NCBI GenBank assembly: GCA_047967505.1 | Contig: CM106541.1 | Length of the DNA: 64,000 bases | Direction: 5' to 3' (one strand) | DNA from: Dipteris shenzhenensis | Lineage: Eukaryota; Polypodiophyta; Polypodiopsida; Gleicheniales | In this document: piece by piece, positions 9,837 to 20,928 of the stretch | How the letters are laid out: each line of letters opens with the position of its first letter | How positions within the stretch are numbered: the stretch's first letter is position 1 | The notes under the pieces: model-generated | Database searches by the model: none | The model's input: only the letters and a program-made list of their open reading frames with translations | Told to the model about the DNA's origin: nothing | Translations under genes and position numbers: made by a program

Positions 9837-11817
9837 TCAGGCTCGGTCTTGGCCTTCTTCAATTTGAGCTCCTTGTCTTTTGCATTTTTTTTCCCAAATG
9901 ACAAATTGAGCTACAACATCTACTTTCTTGTTGTAGATAGCTGTAGCAGGTCGGTACATTTGATCTGTCACTGAGCTGGGAAATGGCAATTGGCATTCCC
10001 TACATAGTGATCTTGCATGGACAAACACCCCAAAGCAAAAAACGTGCACTATGTGGTAGCACATAGGCCATGAGATCATGCAGTCATCTATGATGGGGGT
10101 TTGGCAAATCATGCATTTTCGTACCCTAATCCATAGTATGATAGGCATCCAATTTAACTATTGCGGCCATCAATACCACATTCTTGCTCTCTTGTGATGC
10201 ATAGGCGTTGGAGATATAGAACTCCATTGCCTCTGCTGATAGACATTTGAGAGAAATGGGGGTGGGAGAGGCTCTATTGGCCTAGAGTAGAGATAGGCGG
10301 TTCAGGTCGGTTGGTAACTTGTGTCTTCTCTATGAGATACATTATTTCTTCTCCCTAGCCAATGGGTCTCTTTAATTTATGCTCTCGCCACAAACACTCA
10401 GCAATATTTGCAACCTTCTTCTATTCTTCCTCTTCTGGGAGTCGTTTGATTTCTTATTACTTTTAAAGAAGGTCTTAGCGTTCTTTTTTGGCCTCTTCCC
10501 TTTGTCTTTGGGCATCCTATTTCTCTTGGAGGCTACAAGCATCCTCTTTGTCCTACTACCTTTTTGTAGCTACTTCTTTGTGTGCCTTTTAGCTTTGCTC
10601 TTTCCTTCTTCTCTTTGGTGATGGATTTCTCAACTTGGACCTAGTCGAGGGAGCTGCAAATAGACCAATTTCTCGGTCTACATCACCATAACCTTTGGAA
10701 TTCAATCATTGGATACGTGATGTATGATAGGCATAAGGAACATTGGGTTTCTGATCTTCTCCCCATGCATGCAGGTATTGACAATTTTGGTGTAGAAGAA
10801 GTTGGCCCAATTCGTGGGTTCAGGCTTGTGGAGGTGAGCCAAGAAATTTGAAAGCACCACACTGTGATGATCTGTCACTTGGATCTTCACTAGTAAAGTG
10901 ATAGCACAAGATTCCCAAGTGACCAGTGTTGCATCCTTGATGAGATTGATGGGGACCCCCCCTTTCTATCTTGTAATTTTAAAAGCACCACACTGTGATG
11001 ATCTGTCACTTGGATCTTCACTAGTAAAGTGATAGCACAAGCTTCCCGAGCGGCCAGTGTTGAATCCTTGATGAGATTGACGAGGACCCCCCCTTTTTAT
11101 CTTGTAGTTTTAATCGACTACACTGGCCAAGTGCTTCTCCATGGCCTTCACCTTGGCAAATGGTAGGGGTATGCCAGGAGATTGAAGGCCCATTCAACTA
11201 TTTCTACCGTGAACTCGTAGTAATGATAATCTCCATTGGCATGTAGCCAGTTGGTGGTGAGAGTTGCTTGATTGTATTGGTCTACAAGTTCAATCGCCTA
11301 GCAGATATTGAGGTGGCATGGAAATTGGACGGCAAACATTTGCAATCCCATTTCTTTTGGGGCTTGGAGCACTTAGTAGGCTACTACATTATGATTTGGT
11401 AGTCTTTGGCATTGCATTTGAACTGTGAATGGATAACTACCCTGTAGCCATTCAAGCCAATCTTGCCTGAGAGGTAAAAAGTGTCTAACTTGAACCACAT
11501 GCTCTGAAAAATATTGGACGTCGACGGCGTCCAGGATATGGCACTTGTGGATTAATCGTACAAGTGGTTGAGTGTCACGCTGAGTATTTGGCTTCTTGAG
11601 TAGCTTACTGATTGGATTTATCCTACTTTATCTAGTTGTGTAGTACAAAGATTATACGTGAAGATGAAGGTGTGACAAAGTGGGTGATAGCAAATGAGAC
11701 TTCTCTAGTGAGTTCTTCTATAGAAAAGAGATTGTGTATGCTGATGGCGTGCGAGGAGATGGTGGACATGTAGTGTGATGGAAATAGGGAGGGATTTTGA
11801 GAGATTTGAAAGGCCAT
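9837..11817 (-). pseudogene. Decayed unknown gene with C-terminal RING-H2 pattern
   Basis: A minus-strand coding relic, not assigned to a family. It may start at a Met near 11817 (MAFQISQNPSLFPSHYMSTI). A frame from about 11600 to 11160, with two stops, includes QYFSEHVVQVRHFLPLRQDW, LATN-like TTNWLHANGDYHYYEFTVEI and AYPYHLP. A segment at 10890-10702 (HKPEPTNWANFFYTKIVNTC) and a Lys/Arg-rich stretch (about 10640-10430) follow. The open frame at 10148-9837 has CMIC, then C-x-H-x2-H-x2-C (CYHIVHVFC), then CREC, which is the spacing of a RING-H2 zinc-binding domain as in E3 ubiquitin ligases. Frames change several times and a 130-bp duplication interrupts it. Whether host gene or transposon cargo is unknown. 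Confidence 0.45.
10851..11110. repeat. 130-bp tandem direct duplication
   Basis: AAAGCACCACACTGTGATGA at 10851 recurs at 10981, and the 130-bp units 10851-10980 and 10981-11110 match with few differences (for example AAGATTCCCAAGTGACC versus AAGCTTCCCGAGCGGCC). It lies inside the minus-strand coding relic. Confidence 0.9.
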
Positions 11818-12494
11818 GGAAATTCAAAATAAATTTCAACTAGGTTTCAGTATGGTAGTAAGTGATGCCTTGCAGAATGAGGCATACTATTTATATAGGA
11901 GACCTATTAAATTAGCAGGTCAACTTTAGCAATAGTGCAGTTAGACTAGCATTAATAAAGTAGCAACTAAAGTTCATATAGTAGTGGGTTAGCGTTATTA
12001 TAGTAGCGGTTGGCTTTATTAAAGTAGTGATTGGTAGTAGTGGGATGGAATTTTGTTGTGTTAGAGGTAGAGGAAGTATTAGTAAAGCAATGGGTGGCGT
12101 TAATATCTAGATGGGTTCAAAGAGGCCTGGACAAGATAGGTCTTCATGTATGGTTGAATGTGAAAACTTGTTGCTGGGATTTAGAGGTAGATATCTTCTT
12201 GGGATTGTCATATGAAATCAAGGGGGGTTTTGCATCCTTAGGAGAGACTTGATGGGAGGCTCTTAGAAGTGGAGGGCAACTAAGTGATTTGCATATCCTA
12301 GTATCTTGAATAGATATTGTGCCTTTGATTTTCTTGTTTGTAGGGAGGGACTTATTCAATGAATGGTGAGTTGTCCTAGTTCATGCTTGGTTGTTACCAC
12401 TATGAGCATGGACGCACCATTTTTAATCCACCCAAGGTTGATTTGCAATCCTTGGCTATGTGTGTCTCTATGTTGGTGTGTGGGGACTATGTGC
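11818..12494. other. Upstream flank of the relic gene, nothing recognised
   Basis: Contains loosely repeated TTAT/TAAAGTAG(C/T) motifs at about 11935-12060 and short non-coding frames only. There is no recognisable promoter element or gene. Confidence 0.35.
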
Positions 12495-12740
12495 CTCGGG
12501 GGGGTCACTATGTATGAACCCTCTATATCACGTGCGTTCGAGGCCTATTTGTAAAATCCCTTATCTGTAAATTTTTCCTTAATAAAACGTACCCTTTTTC
12601 TATACAAATCTGTAAATTTTTTTACATTTCATTTTAAATGCTCCCTTATGTATATTAATTTTTGAGAAATTTAGGAATTAAAAATATCCTTTTGTTGAAC
12701 TCACGTGATAGGGTTACATATGATGAGTGACCCCCCCGAG
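12495..12740 (-). mobile_element. MITE family A, copy 2 (246 bp, TSD CTATGTGC)
   Basis: Perfect 15-bp terminal repeats CTCGGGGGGGTCACT / AGTGACCCCCCCGAG and the 8-bp target duplication CTATGTGC at 12487-12494 and 12741-12748. It is in the opposite orientation to copies 1, 3 and 4: its left end reads ATGTATGAACCCTCTATATC. It is non-coding. Confidence 0.93.
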
Positions 12741-13555
12741 CTATGTGCTTTCCCTAGTTCTCTTCCCATCATTCCAAATCCCCAGATGTGCATGGTCAAA
12801 GTTTTGAAATCGACCTAAGGTCGATTGGCAATCTTTGGTCCCATTATTATATTCACCACATATTCTCAGTTTTGAATGTGTGTCCGTGTTCATGCATATA
12901 ATGTGTGCAAGCCATCCTTGTCATAATCACATCCATTGAGCTATGAGATCAACCCAAGATCTAACTTTAATTAATGGCATGTGTGTGTGCTTGTGTGTGT
13001 CTGTTGGGGTGTGGCATTGTGTGCCTTCCTTAGATCTCTTCCATCATTTCAAATTGACCTTAGGTTGATTTGAAAACTTTAAAAACCATTTCTAGTCATT
13101 ACACATTGACCTTAGGTAAATTTGAGCATGTGTATTTAACAAACATGTAATTAAAAACCTCAATTAAAATAACTTTAAAATTAAAAAAGGAAGCATGCAA
13201 CCTGAAAATACAAAAGCTCTAAATTACAAAGGGTCAAAGGTGGACTAAGATGTACTGAAACCTATACTTTTCATAAAATTTTATGGGGGTGAAATTTAAA
13301 AGGGGGAGATAATATTTAAGGGGCTCGAGCTCAAGACTAAATTTTAGTAGTGTGGGGGAGAAAAAAAAAATAAGCGGATAAAATTTCATAGGGGCTAGGA
13401 GAGTGAAATGAAAGGGGGCCGAAACAATTCCAAGGGAGGGAGGGAGGGAATTACTTTTTAAGGGGGGATTTAAAGTGAGGGTAATATAAATTTTTCTTTT
13501 CAAAAGAGCTATCCTACCTAATAGCCCTCCTTAATCCTAAACCTACACCTAAACG

Positions 13556-13860
13556 TGCATGCTCTCCCTCCCTTCCCCTGCCTACTGCGTCACGATCTCT
13601 CCCTCCCTCCTTGCCTCACTTGCTATCCTTCATGGTCTCTACCTCCCTCCTCGCCTCATGCTCTCTCCCCTTGCTCCTTCACGGTCTCTCCCTCACTCCT
13701 TCACGGTCTCTCCCTTGCTCCTTCATAGTCTCTCCCTCGCTCCTTCCTAGTCTCTCCCTCCCTCCTTGCCCAGCCTCTCATCCGGCCTCCCATCTTCATG
13801 CTCAAGCGTCACCCCACCTCTTGTCTTCATGCTGAGGCCTCTCACCTGCTCTCACCCTAT
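13556..13860. repeat. CT-rich degenerate minisatellite
   Basis: Repeated CTCCCTCCCTCCTTGCCTCA / CTCCTTCACGGTCTCTCC words. Pro/Ser/Leu-rich frames here come from the repeat and are not credible genes. Confidence 0.75.
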
Positions 13861-15427
13861 CTCATGTCTTCACTATCCTTGACAACAAAGATCTGGCTCT
13901 AGAAAATGAGCACAATGAAGTGCTGGCAACACAAATCCACAATGGAGTGCTGGGGCTGATCCAAATGGTACTAGGCTTGGAAGCAAATCATGGCTCAATG
14001 ACTTCAAACAAGCTTTGACCGGGCCTCATACGACCTCTAAGAAGACCAGACAATAAAGTTTCATGTCACCCCTTCTAGGAGTCAATATATGAGTCCATTT
14101 TGTTCAACCTTATCAACTTCCCTAACCCTTGGGTCCTTTGAGGTGTTGGCAACGTTTAAGAATCAGGAGAACAATGTTCTCGATGCAGTCTATAAGGGAA
14201 CGGGCCTTTCAAACGTGAGGACCTCAATTGTGCAAATGGTCCTTTCAAATGATTTCATAGATTAGGAAAAGGTAGGCTCAGATTTACCATTTTCCATAGG
14301 CAAAGGTAGGCTCAGATTCACAGTTCTCAACTACAAGTCCTTCCTTATTTGCTATTTTTATAGATTCATTCACTATCTACTTGAAAAAAAGCATGAATTC
14401 AAAACAAAAAGGATCACCTCATGTCTCCTCTTACGAACTGTCTTCTTTCACAATTCGTCCATTCACTTCATGATCTCTCTCTTTGAATCATGTCTTCTTT
14501 CATGATCTCTCCATTGGCTTCACAATCTCTCCCTCTGCATCAGTTGATGCAAAGATAAAGTTTTTTTCAGAAAACTTTTATTGAACCACCTTTTGATAAG
14601 TGCATGTCTTATCAAGATCTACAAGAAAGAAAGTGTTTGCAAGCATACCCCGAAAGCTCCACGAAACCCAACTACCACAAAGCTCCATGAAACATAAGTA
14701 CCATCCAAGTAAGTTGTGCTTCTTTTGCTCTCTCTTTCTACAAGTGACTAAAACAATCTAGAGATTCAAATTTTGAATTTCAAATTCAAAATTGGCATTT
14801 CAAAAATGAAAGAAAAGGTTGAGATTTGAAATAGAAATTTAAATGTAAATTTTGAAATAAAATAATTCAAATTTGAAATTTTGAAATTTGAACCTTCCAA
14901 ATCGACCTAGGTCAATTTAAGAATTATCAAGATGTGATAAAAACACACGAATTCTTTTTTTGAAAAAAAAACACACACAGAATCAATTTTGGGTCAATTT
15001 GAGGTGTGGTGCTCATTAGGCATACCCACACACTCTAAGGCATTCAGAGATTTAAATTTACCTTAGGTTGCTTGAAGTCACGATGTAGAAATGTTATACT
15101 TTAAGGGATACACTCTACAAATTGACCTTGCATCGATTTGAGAAGAGATAGCATAGGGTACACTCAAACATATACAAACTAGCACACCCACACACTACAA
15201 ATAAACCTTAGGTCAATTTGAGAAGTGACATCTTGGGGTGTTAAATATAATTTCCAGACTCTACAAATCAACCTTGGTTTGATTTTGATGATCGCTCTCC
15301 CATACACAAACACATACACAAAAATATTAAAACACACACCCATACAGACTTCAAATCCTCCTTGGGTCAATTTGAGAAGTGGTAGCATAGGGTGTTGAAC
15401 ACAATGGGCATGCTGTACTTAAATGAC

Positions 15428-15429
<2 letters not shown>

Positions 15430-15471
<42 letters not shown>
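15430..15471. repeat. (AC)n microsatellite
   Basis: About twenty uninterrupted AC dinucleotides inside the palindrome array. Confidence 0.95.
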
Positions 15472-15473
<2 letters not shown>

Positions 15474-16331
15474 CACACATGCACATACACACACACATTC
15501 TAAGATACATGTATATACACCTCAAATTGACCTTGGGTCAATTTGAGAAATGAAAGCATAAGGCATTAACCAAAATGGCCAGGATATGTAGATACATTTG
15601 ATGATCAATCACACACAAAAACACATGCAGAACATGCTCATAGATTTCAAATTAACCTTGGGTTGATCACTCTCCTGCACAAATACAAATGTGGCCAGGA
15701 TATGTAAATTGATTTGATGATCAGTCACACACAAAAAAACATGCTGAACATGCTGAGAGCTTTCAAATCAACCTTGGTCGATTTGCAATTCATAATTTGT
15801 TGATGATCACTCTCCCACACAAACACAAATGCCACACCAACACAAACTGCAAATCAACCTTGGGTAGATTTGAAAAGGTTATTAATAACAATGACATGCT
15901 TTTCAAATCGACCTTTGGTTGATTTGATGAACAACTTAGAGGATCACTCGGATACACAACATATGCTAAGTGTTTATCTTAATGGCTAGGCTTTTCAAAT
16001 CGACCTTGGGTCAACTTGATGATCACGTAACCCACACAAACACTAATGGCATACCTACACACACTGCAAATCAATATTAGGTTGATTTTTTCACTTCATG
16101 GATGTTTTTTATCATTCACACATACACACAATTATATTATAATGCATTACACAAACACACAAGCTTGTTCTTAAACATACTCATGTACACTGCAAATTGA
16201 CCTTGGGTTGATTTGAGAAGCTGGTTTATCACAATGGCCATGCTCATCAAATCAACCTTGGGTAGATTTGATGAGCACTCATGCACATCTACTTAGATTA
16301 TCACTCAGGCATGCACACACACACACACACA

Positions 16332-16587
16332 CTTGGGGGTTCACCTCATAAAATTTTAGTGTACCACATCCATTCAAAAGGAAGGGTATTTTAATTTAAC
16401 TTTTTGGAAAATTTTAACAGCTTTACAATAACAGGAGGGGTTTTTTAATTCAAGTTTAGAAAAAAATCACTTAGCTCATAAGTAAAGAGGGGTGTTTTTA
16501 TTAGGGGGGAATTTTAGTTGAGGGATTTCTTAAATACCCCTTGAATGCACGTGATACATAGGGTTTCTAAGTAGTGCACCCCCTGAG
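16332..16587 (+). mobile_element. MITE family B, copy 1 (256 bp, TSD CACACACA)
   Basis: Ends are CTTGGGGGTTCAC and GTGCACCCCCTGAG, flanked by CACACACA at 16324-16331 and 16588-16595. The target is a CA repeat, so the duplication alone is weak evidence, but the second copy at 20673 confirms the same boundaries. The interior holds GAGGGGTTTTTTAATTCAAG-like AT-rich sequence and no coding frame. Confidence 0.82.
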
Positions 16588-17261
16588 CACACACACATGC
16601 TCTAAGACACATTGGTTAGGATATGCAAATTGACCGTAGGTTGATTTGATCATGACCCAAAACATGCTGAGAGTTAATCACAATCACCAGGCTTTTCAAA
16701 TCAACCTTGAGTCGATTTGATGATCACTCACACACACAAACACAAGTGGCACACCCATACACATCGATTTGTAGTTCATGAATGTTGGTGATCATTTGCA
16801 TACATACAAATATACATTTTAATACAAATAAATTCTAAAATTTTCCCCACACACTACACACACAAACATATTCCAAGACACACCCAGGCATACTTTGAAT
16901 CAACCTTGGGTTAATTTAATAAGTGATAGCCTAAAGTGTTTAACACAATTGCCATAGGTTTATTATATGATCAAAGACATTTTAAATGAGAAACTAGATC
17001 CAAAAAATCAGCAAAATGACAAATGGAAGGTTCAAATAAAAATTTCAAGACATCAAAGGAGACAAAGGTTTTAAATGTCATTGATATAGCTATGGAATGG
17101 ATTATAATAAATATTTGGGGAGATTATCATGTTTACTAAAGGAGGGATAGGAAAGGGATGTCGTAGTCTTGGCAAGGTAGTGGATATGCAAGAGGGTGTG
17201 GATAGTAAAGCAAATCCTTGCATTGCTACTATGACAAAGACAAAGAAAGTTGAAGAGGTAA

Positions 17262-18408
17262 TTGTTAGGGCAACACTGGATATGTTTGAGGTTTAGATAT
17301 GGGACAACTTTTGAAATTGATGTCAAAAGGTGTTATGAGGTAGGACTTAATTATGTGTATAGGGCACATAATGAAAACGTGGTGTTACAACTTGCTATGG
17401 AATTTTGTAAAGCACCACATCCAACGGACACTACCACAGACTTAGTACCCTTTAACAAAAATAATAAATGCCCATTAAAAACTTTGAAAAAAGAGGACAT
17501 TGACTATGTAGGCTACATTGTTATTTTTGGGCAACACTCAATTGAAGCTACAAAAAGACTCTAAACCTACAAAATCCTTTTACAGGTACAATAATGATCT
17601 TTCAATTTTTTTGAATATTTTTTCCTTGGTTGAAATGTTTGATATGTACCTTTAGAATGAATTATTAATTTTTGACCAATGTTAATAGGTTTCAATGAGC
17701 TAGAATATTCTTTAGCTATCCAAATATGGAGCTAGTAAAGTGCTCAAGGACAACAAACACTGTACATGCTACAACTATGAGAAGGTCCCCATACTTGGAC
17801 TAGCTGTCCCATGCTAGGAAACAGTGGGAAGCTTTTGGAAAACCAGCAGGCCAACAAAAGGACGCATGATCACAATGATCTATGGGATCTGTGTACTCAT
17901 AATATCTTAAGATATATATTTTTATGTCTTGCTTTGATCTTACATATTCTAATGCATCAATAATTCTAAATAACTTTGTCATGTGATGATGACAGAAATT
18001 CATCAAGATGACAAAGGTGAGCCTTCACAACCTCACATTTAAACACGACATCCACATGATCATGTCCTCAAAAGATATCTTTGTAAAATAGATGACAATA
18101 GCAAAAATATACATTGCTAGCAAACTCCCTAACACATTGGGGCTGATTGAGCCACTGGAAAAAGAAAAAAATCAAAAGATGTGATCAAAGAAGGAGAGGA
18201 TTTTGCAAAGGTTAGGCAAGCACCACATACAGCTCTTCTTTGTGAAACCTTGTTTTGTTGTTTGGAGGGACTCTTTGAGGACAACCTCCAAGAATTACAA
18301 GATAAGATAATGAATCATAATATTGTCTTAAGAAAGTCAAAGGAGGTAGAGCAGTTGATAGATATGGAAGATGCTACAAGGAAGATGAAAGAAAACCAAG
18401 TTCTCTAA
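17262..18408 (+). pseudogene. Unknown decayed gene with a GQHS motif, probable intron
   Basis: The frame from 17262 contains YGTTFEIDVKRCYEVGLNYV, a KKEDIDYVGYIVIFGQHSIE segment, and, after a TAA at 17562-17564, TYKILLQ followed by a possible GT donor at 17596. A possible acceptor TTAATAG near 17688 precedes a region encoding YPNMELVKCS and LSHARKQWEAFGKPAGQQ with one stop. Further frames include KFIKMTKVSLHNLTFKHDIH (about 18000) and an acidic/basic frame at 18181-18408 ending in RKMKENQVL. The GQHS..A pattern recalls the substrate loop of ParB-like domains, but that resemblance is weak. No function is assigned; multiple stops and shifts make it a relic. Confidence 0.4.
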
Positions 18409-18410
18409 GA

Positions 18411-19190
18411 TGAAGTTGTAGCACATTTTAGTCCACGGGTTGGAGGTAATAGGAGGAAAGTTGGAATGTTGTTGTATCTACTTGTGCAATTATAGATGAT
18501 GAATATAACAAAATAAGCGCACACACACACACACACATAGAGTTATGGATAAATTTGACCAAAGTAAAAAGGCATAAATATGTGTGTTAATTTTGTACTT
18601 CAATCACTCATGAAACAAGTGGAAGCACCGCCCCAACAAAGCCGCAAGCCACGAATGAGGGTGATCATTTGTAAGGAATGCAAGGTTGTGGTCATCATGA
18701 AACTAAGTGTTGTGCATATTTGATACAAGTTTACTGACTTCGGAACATCATGAGAAAGGTCCTTAAGGACACTGCTCAAAAGAAGGATGCCAAACCACAC
18801 ACCCCTTGAAGAAATAGCATGGCGATTACAAGAACTGGAGGAAGCTGAAGGTGATGTGCAAGCTCTCCAACTGTTGACATTTGTGATGGCATTCTTGTTT
18901 GCCTTGATGAACAAAGTCATGCAACACCGTGTCTCTAACCCTCGCCTATAAAGATGGATGCAAAATCATGCCTTGACCAATAAGGATTGGTCCTTTCAAG
19001 ATTGTCTATGAGCTATTCTATGCTAAAGATTCTTCCCGTATAGTATTTCACAATACACCAGTCACACCCTACCCTGCCTATGTATGCTTTGTGGATGTAT
19101 CTTCACCTGATTTTCAGTTCAAGCTTCCTCTTTCCATTGTTTGCCAATAGATAAGCCTCATTTCACCTCTCTCTTTTCCATTTTCGAAGC
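18411..19190. other. Intergenic DNA, nothing recognised
   Basis: An (AC)n run lies at about 18519-18538. No frame with family resemblance was found. Confidence 0.35.
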
Positions 19191-19750
19191 ATGGAAGACA
19201 TTCCTATGTTATGTGGATGGATTGAAAAAAATCCAAGTATCTTGTGGCCTTCAAGCGCCGTTGTGCTTCTCTCAACTTTCTTACTAAAGAAAGATGGCTG
19301 TTGGTTCTTCCCACATTTCTAGAGGGTTTGGCTCAAGTGTGGTATGAGGAGGGTATGAGAAGCAGGCCGAAGACGTTCGCCAAAGTTGGCCAAGGCTGAC
19401 AGCAATTATGATTGAGTATTTTGGTAAAGAAGAGGAGCCAGAGAATGTGTACCTGCACGTGGCCAACTTGAAGCAGTCAGAAGGGGAGACGGTGCGTCGA
19501 TATGTGGATCGAGCGACCATGCTCCTAGATTGTTTAATTGCCACACAGGAGAACAATGCCTAATTTCGAGCTCTAGAATGACTCAGCATGTGCTGGGCTA
19601 CCTTGTAGCAGGAGTAAGCGATGAATTTCACCTCAAGCTTAAATGGGAGAATCCAGAAACCATGGTGCTAGCACAAGAGATGGCTTAGAAGTTTGATAAA
19701 GTTCAGTCTGGCCCCTCTTCAAAGAAGATGATTGTCCCTATGTAATATTA
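19191..19750 (+). pseudogene. Decayed retrotransposon gag fragment
   Basis: Plus-strand frames shifted against one another encode FLEGLAQVWYEEGM and then, in the open frame 19398-19560, MIEYFGKEEEPENVYLHVAN followed by LKQSEGETVRRYVDRATMLL. This is the pattern of the Retrotrans_gag capsid domain of Ty3/Gypsy-type elements (a hydrophobic-x-W start, then E.V..Y..R). A stop at 19561-19563 and several shifts make it non-functional. No LTR or pol could be tied to it. Confidence 0.55.
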
Positions 19751-20672
19751 ATGTCTTTCTTAATGGGACTTTGCAGGACATCGAGCAAGCATTCATGATG
19801 ATGTTTATTATCTCTTACTTAGTATTTTTGCATTGATACATAAACAAGAATGTCTAAGAGAATGTAGAAAGGAATGTAACTATAGTATCAATGTCTTACT
19901 TTTTATATTTTGAATTTTAAAAATGTGTACTTTTTGTGTTTTTCCAAATTACATTCACTCTGTTTCATACATTTTTTGCAGTCACTCTGTTTCATACAAT
20001 TTCTAAGAGTTATGTATCTTGTTTATGTTCGATCGAAGGTTGATAATCTACCATGGGTCAATGTTTGATTGGGTCTAGCCAGTCACGAAACTTTTGGGGC
20101 CGTGACACGATGCGCTTTTGGGTGAATATTTGAATTTTGCACGGACCCGCGCTCTCGCCAAAAATTTTCTTGACATCATGAAGGTGCATTGGCGTAATAA
20201 TAAGACGCAATCTTATCATGGTCAATAGCGCAAAGCTAGACACATGGCACTATATGCATTTGCTCATGAGCACAAAGAATGTTGCTCTGCCTCTCGCCTG
20301 ACTACATCAAATAGCCTTTGCCTTGCCATGTTTGCTTGCGCAACTTCACCATTTGTCACTGTGTAACACAATATTTTGTTGCACTGACCACCGTGTTGGT
20401 TTGAGCACAACCACGTTGGCCTGGCTACAACACAAAACTTTTTCCTTGCCACCTGATATTGTGCAGGTTTGCCATCTATCACTGTGCAGCACAATCTTTT
20501 GTTGTGTTGACCACCGTGCTGGTTCAAGCAATGATGTTGGCATGGAGAGACTACCACGTTGGCATGAAGACCACCGTGGCATGTTAATCTCTAAAGGGGA
20601 CCTCTCAAGGTCCATATCCACAACCAACGCACTAGATGTTGGAGCTATTTTAGTTCTAAATCAAGGAAAATA
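19751..20672. other. Intergenic DNA with weak internal repetition
   Basis: A roughly 125-bp unit is loosely duplicated between 20320 and 20560: ACTGACCACCGTGTTGGTTT versus GTTGACCACCGTGCTGGTTC, each preceded by CACTGTG(T/C)A(A/G)CACAAT. No gene is supported. Confidence 0.4.
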
Positions 20673-20928
20673 CTTGGAGGGTTCACCTCCAAAAATTTTA
20701 GTGTACCATGTGCGTTCAAAAGAAGGGGTATTTTAATCCCACTTTTGAGAAAATTTAATAGGATTACAATAATAGGAGGGGTTTTTTAATTCAAACTTAG
20801 GAAAAAATCTGTTAGTTCATAAGTAACGAGGAGTGTTTTTATTAGGGAAATTTTTTTTGTTGAGGGGTTTTCTAAATACCCCTTGAATGCACATGATACC
20901 TAGGATTCTTAGCAGTGCACTCCTGAAG
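20673..20928 (+). mobile_element. MITE family B, copy 2 (256 bp, TSD GGAAAATA)
   Basis: Starts CTTGGAGGGTTCACCT and ends AGCAGTGCACTCCTGAAG, flanked by GGAAAATA at 20665-20672 and 20929-20936. It is the same length as the copy at 16332-16587 and collinear with it throughout. It is non-coding. Confidence 0.9.

Larger units (their letters stand above)
12800..16965. repeat. Interspersed array of a 24-bp near-palindrome (CAAATCGACCTTGGGTCGATTTG)
   Basis: At least twenty variants of a motif whose arms are CAAATCGACC and GGTCGATTTG occur, for example at 12806, 13050, 13102, 14898, 15118, 15199, 15265, 15351, 15523, 15905, 15996, 16195, 16249, 16638 and 16697. From 15 kb onward they are spaced roughly 50-170 bp apart, separated by CA-rich tracts and GATGATCACTC-type words. 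This looks like an ancient, diverged tandem repeat. No coding capacity is apparent. Confidence 0.8.

Noticed and set aside
12800-16965. Regularly recurring palindromic motif considered as a CRISPR array
   Set aside because: Spacing varies from 50 to several hundred bp, repeats are diverged, spacers are CA-rich and low-complexity, and the DNA is plant nuclear.
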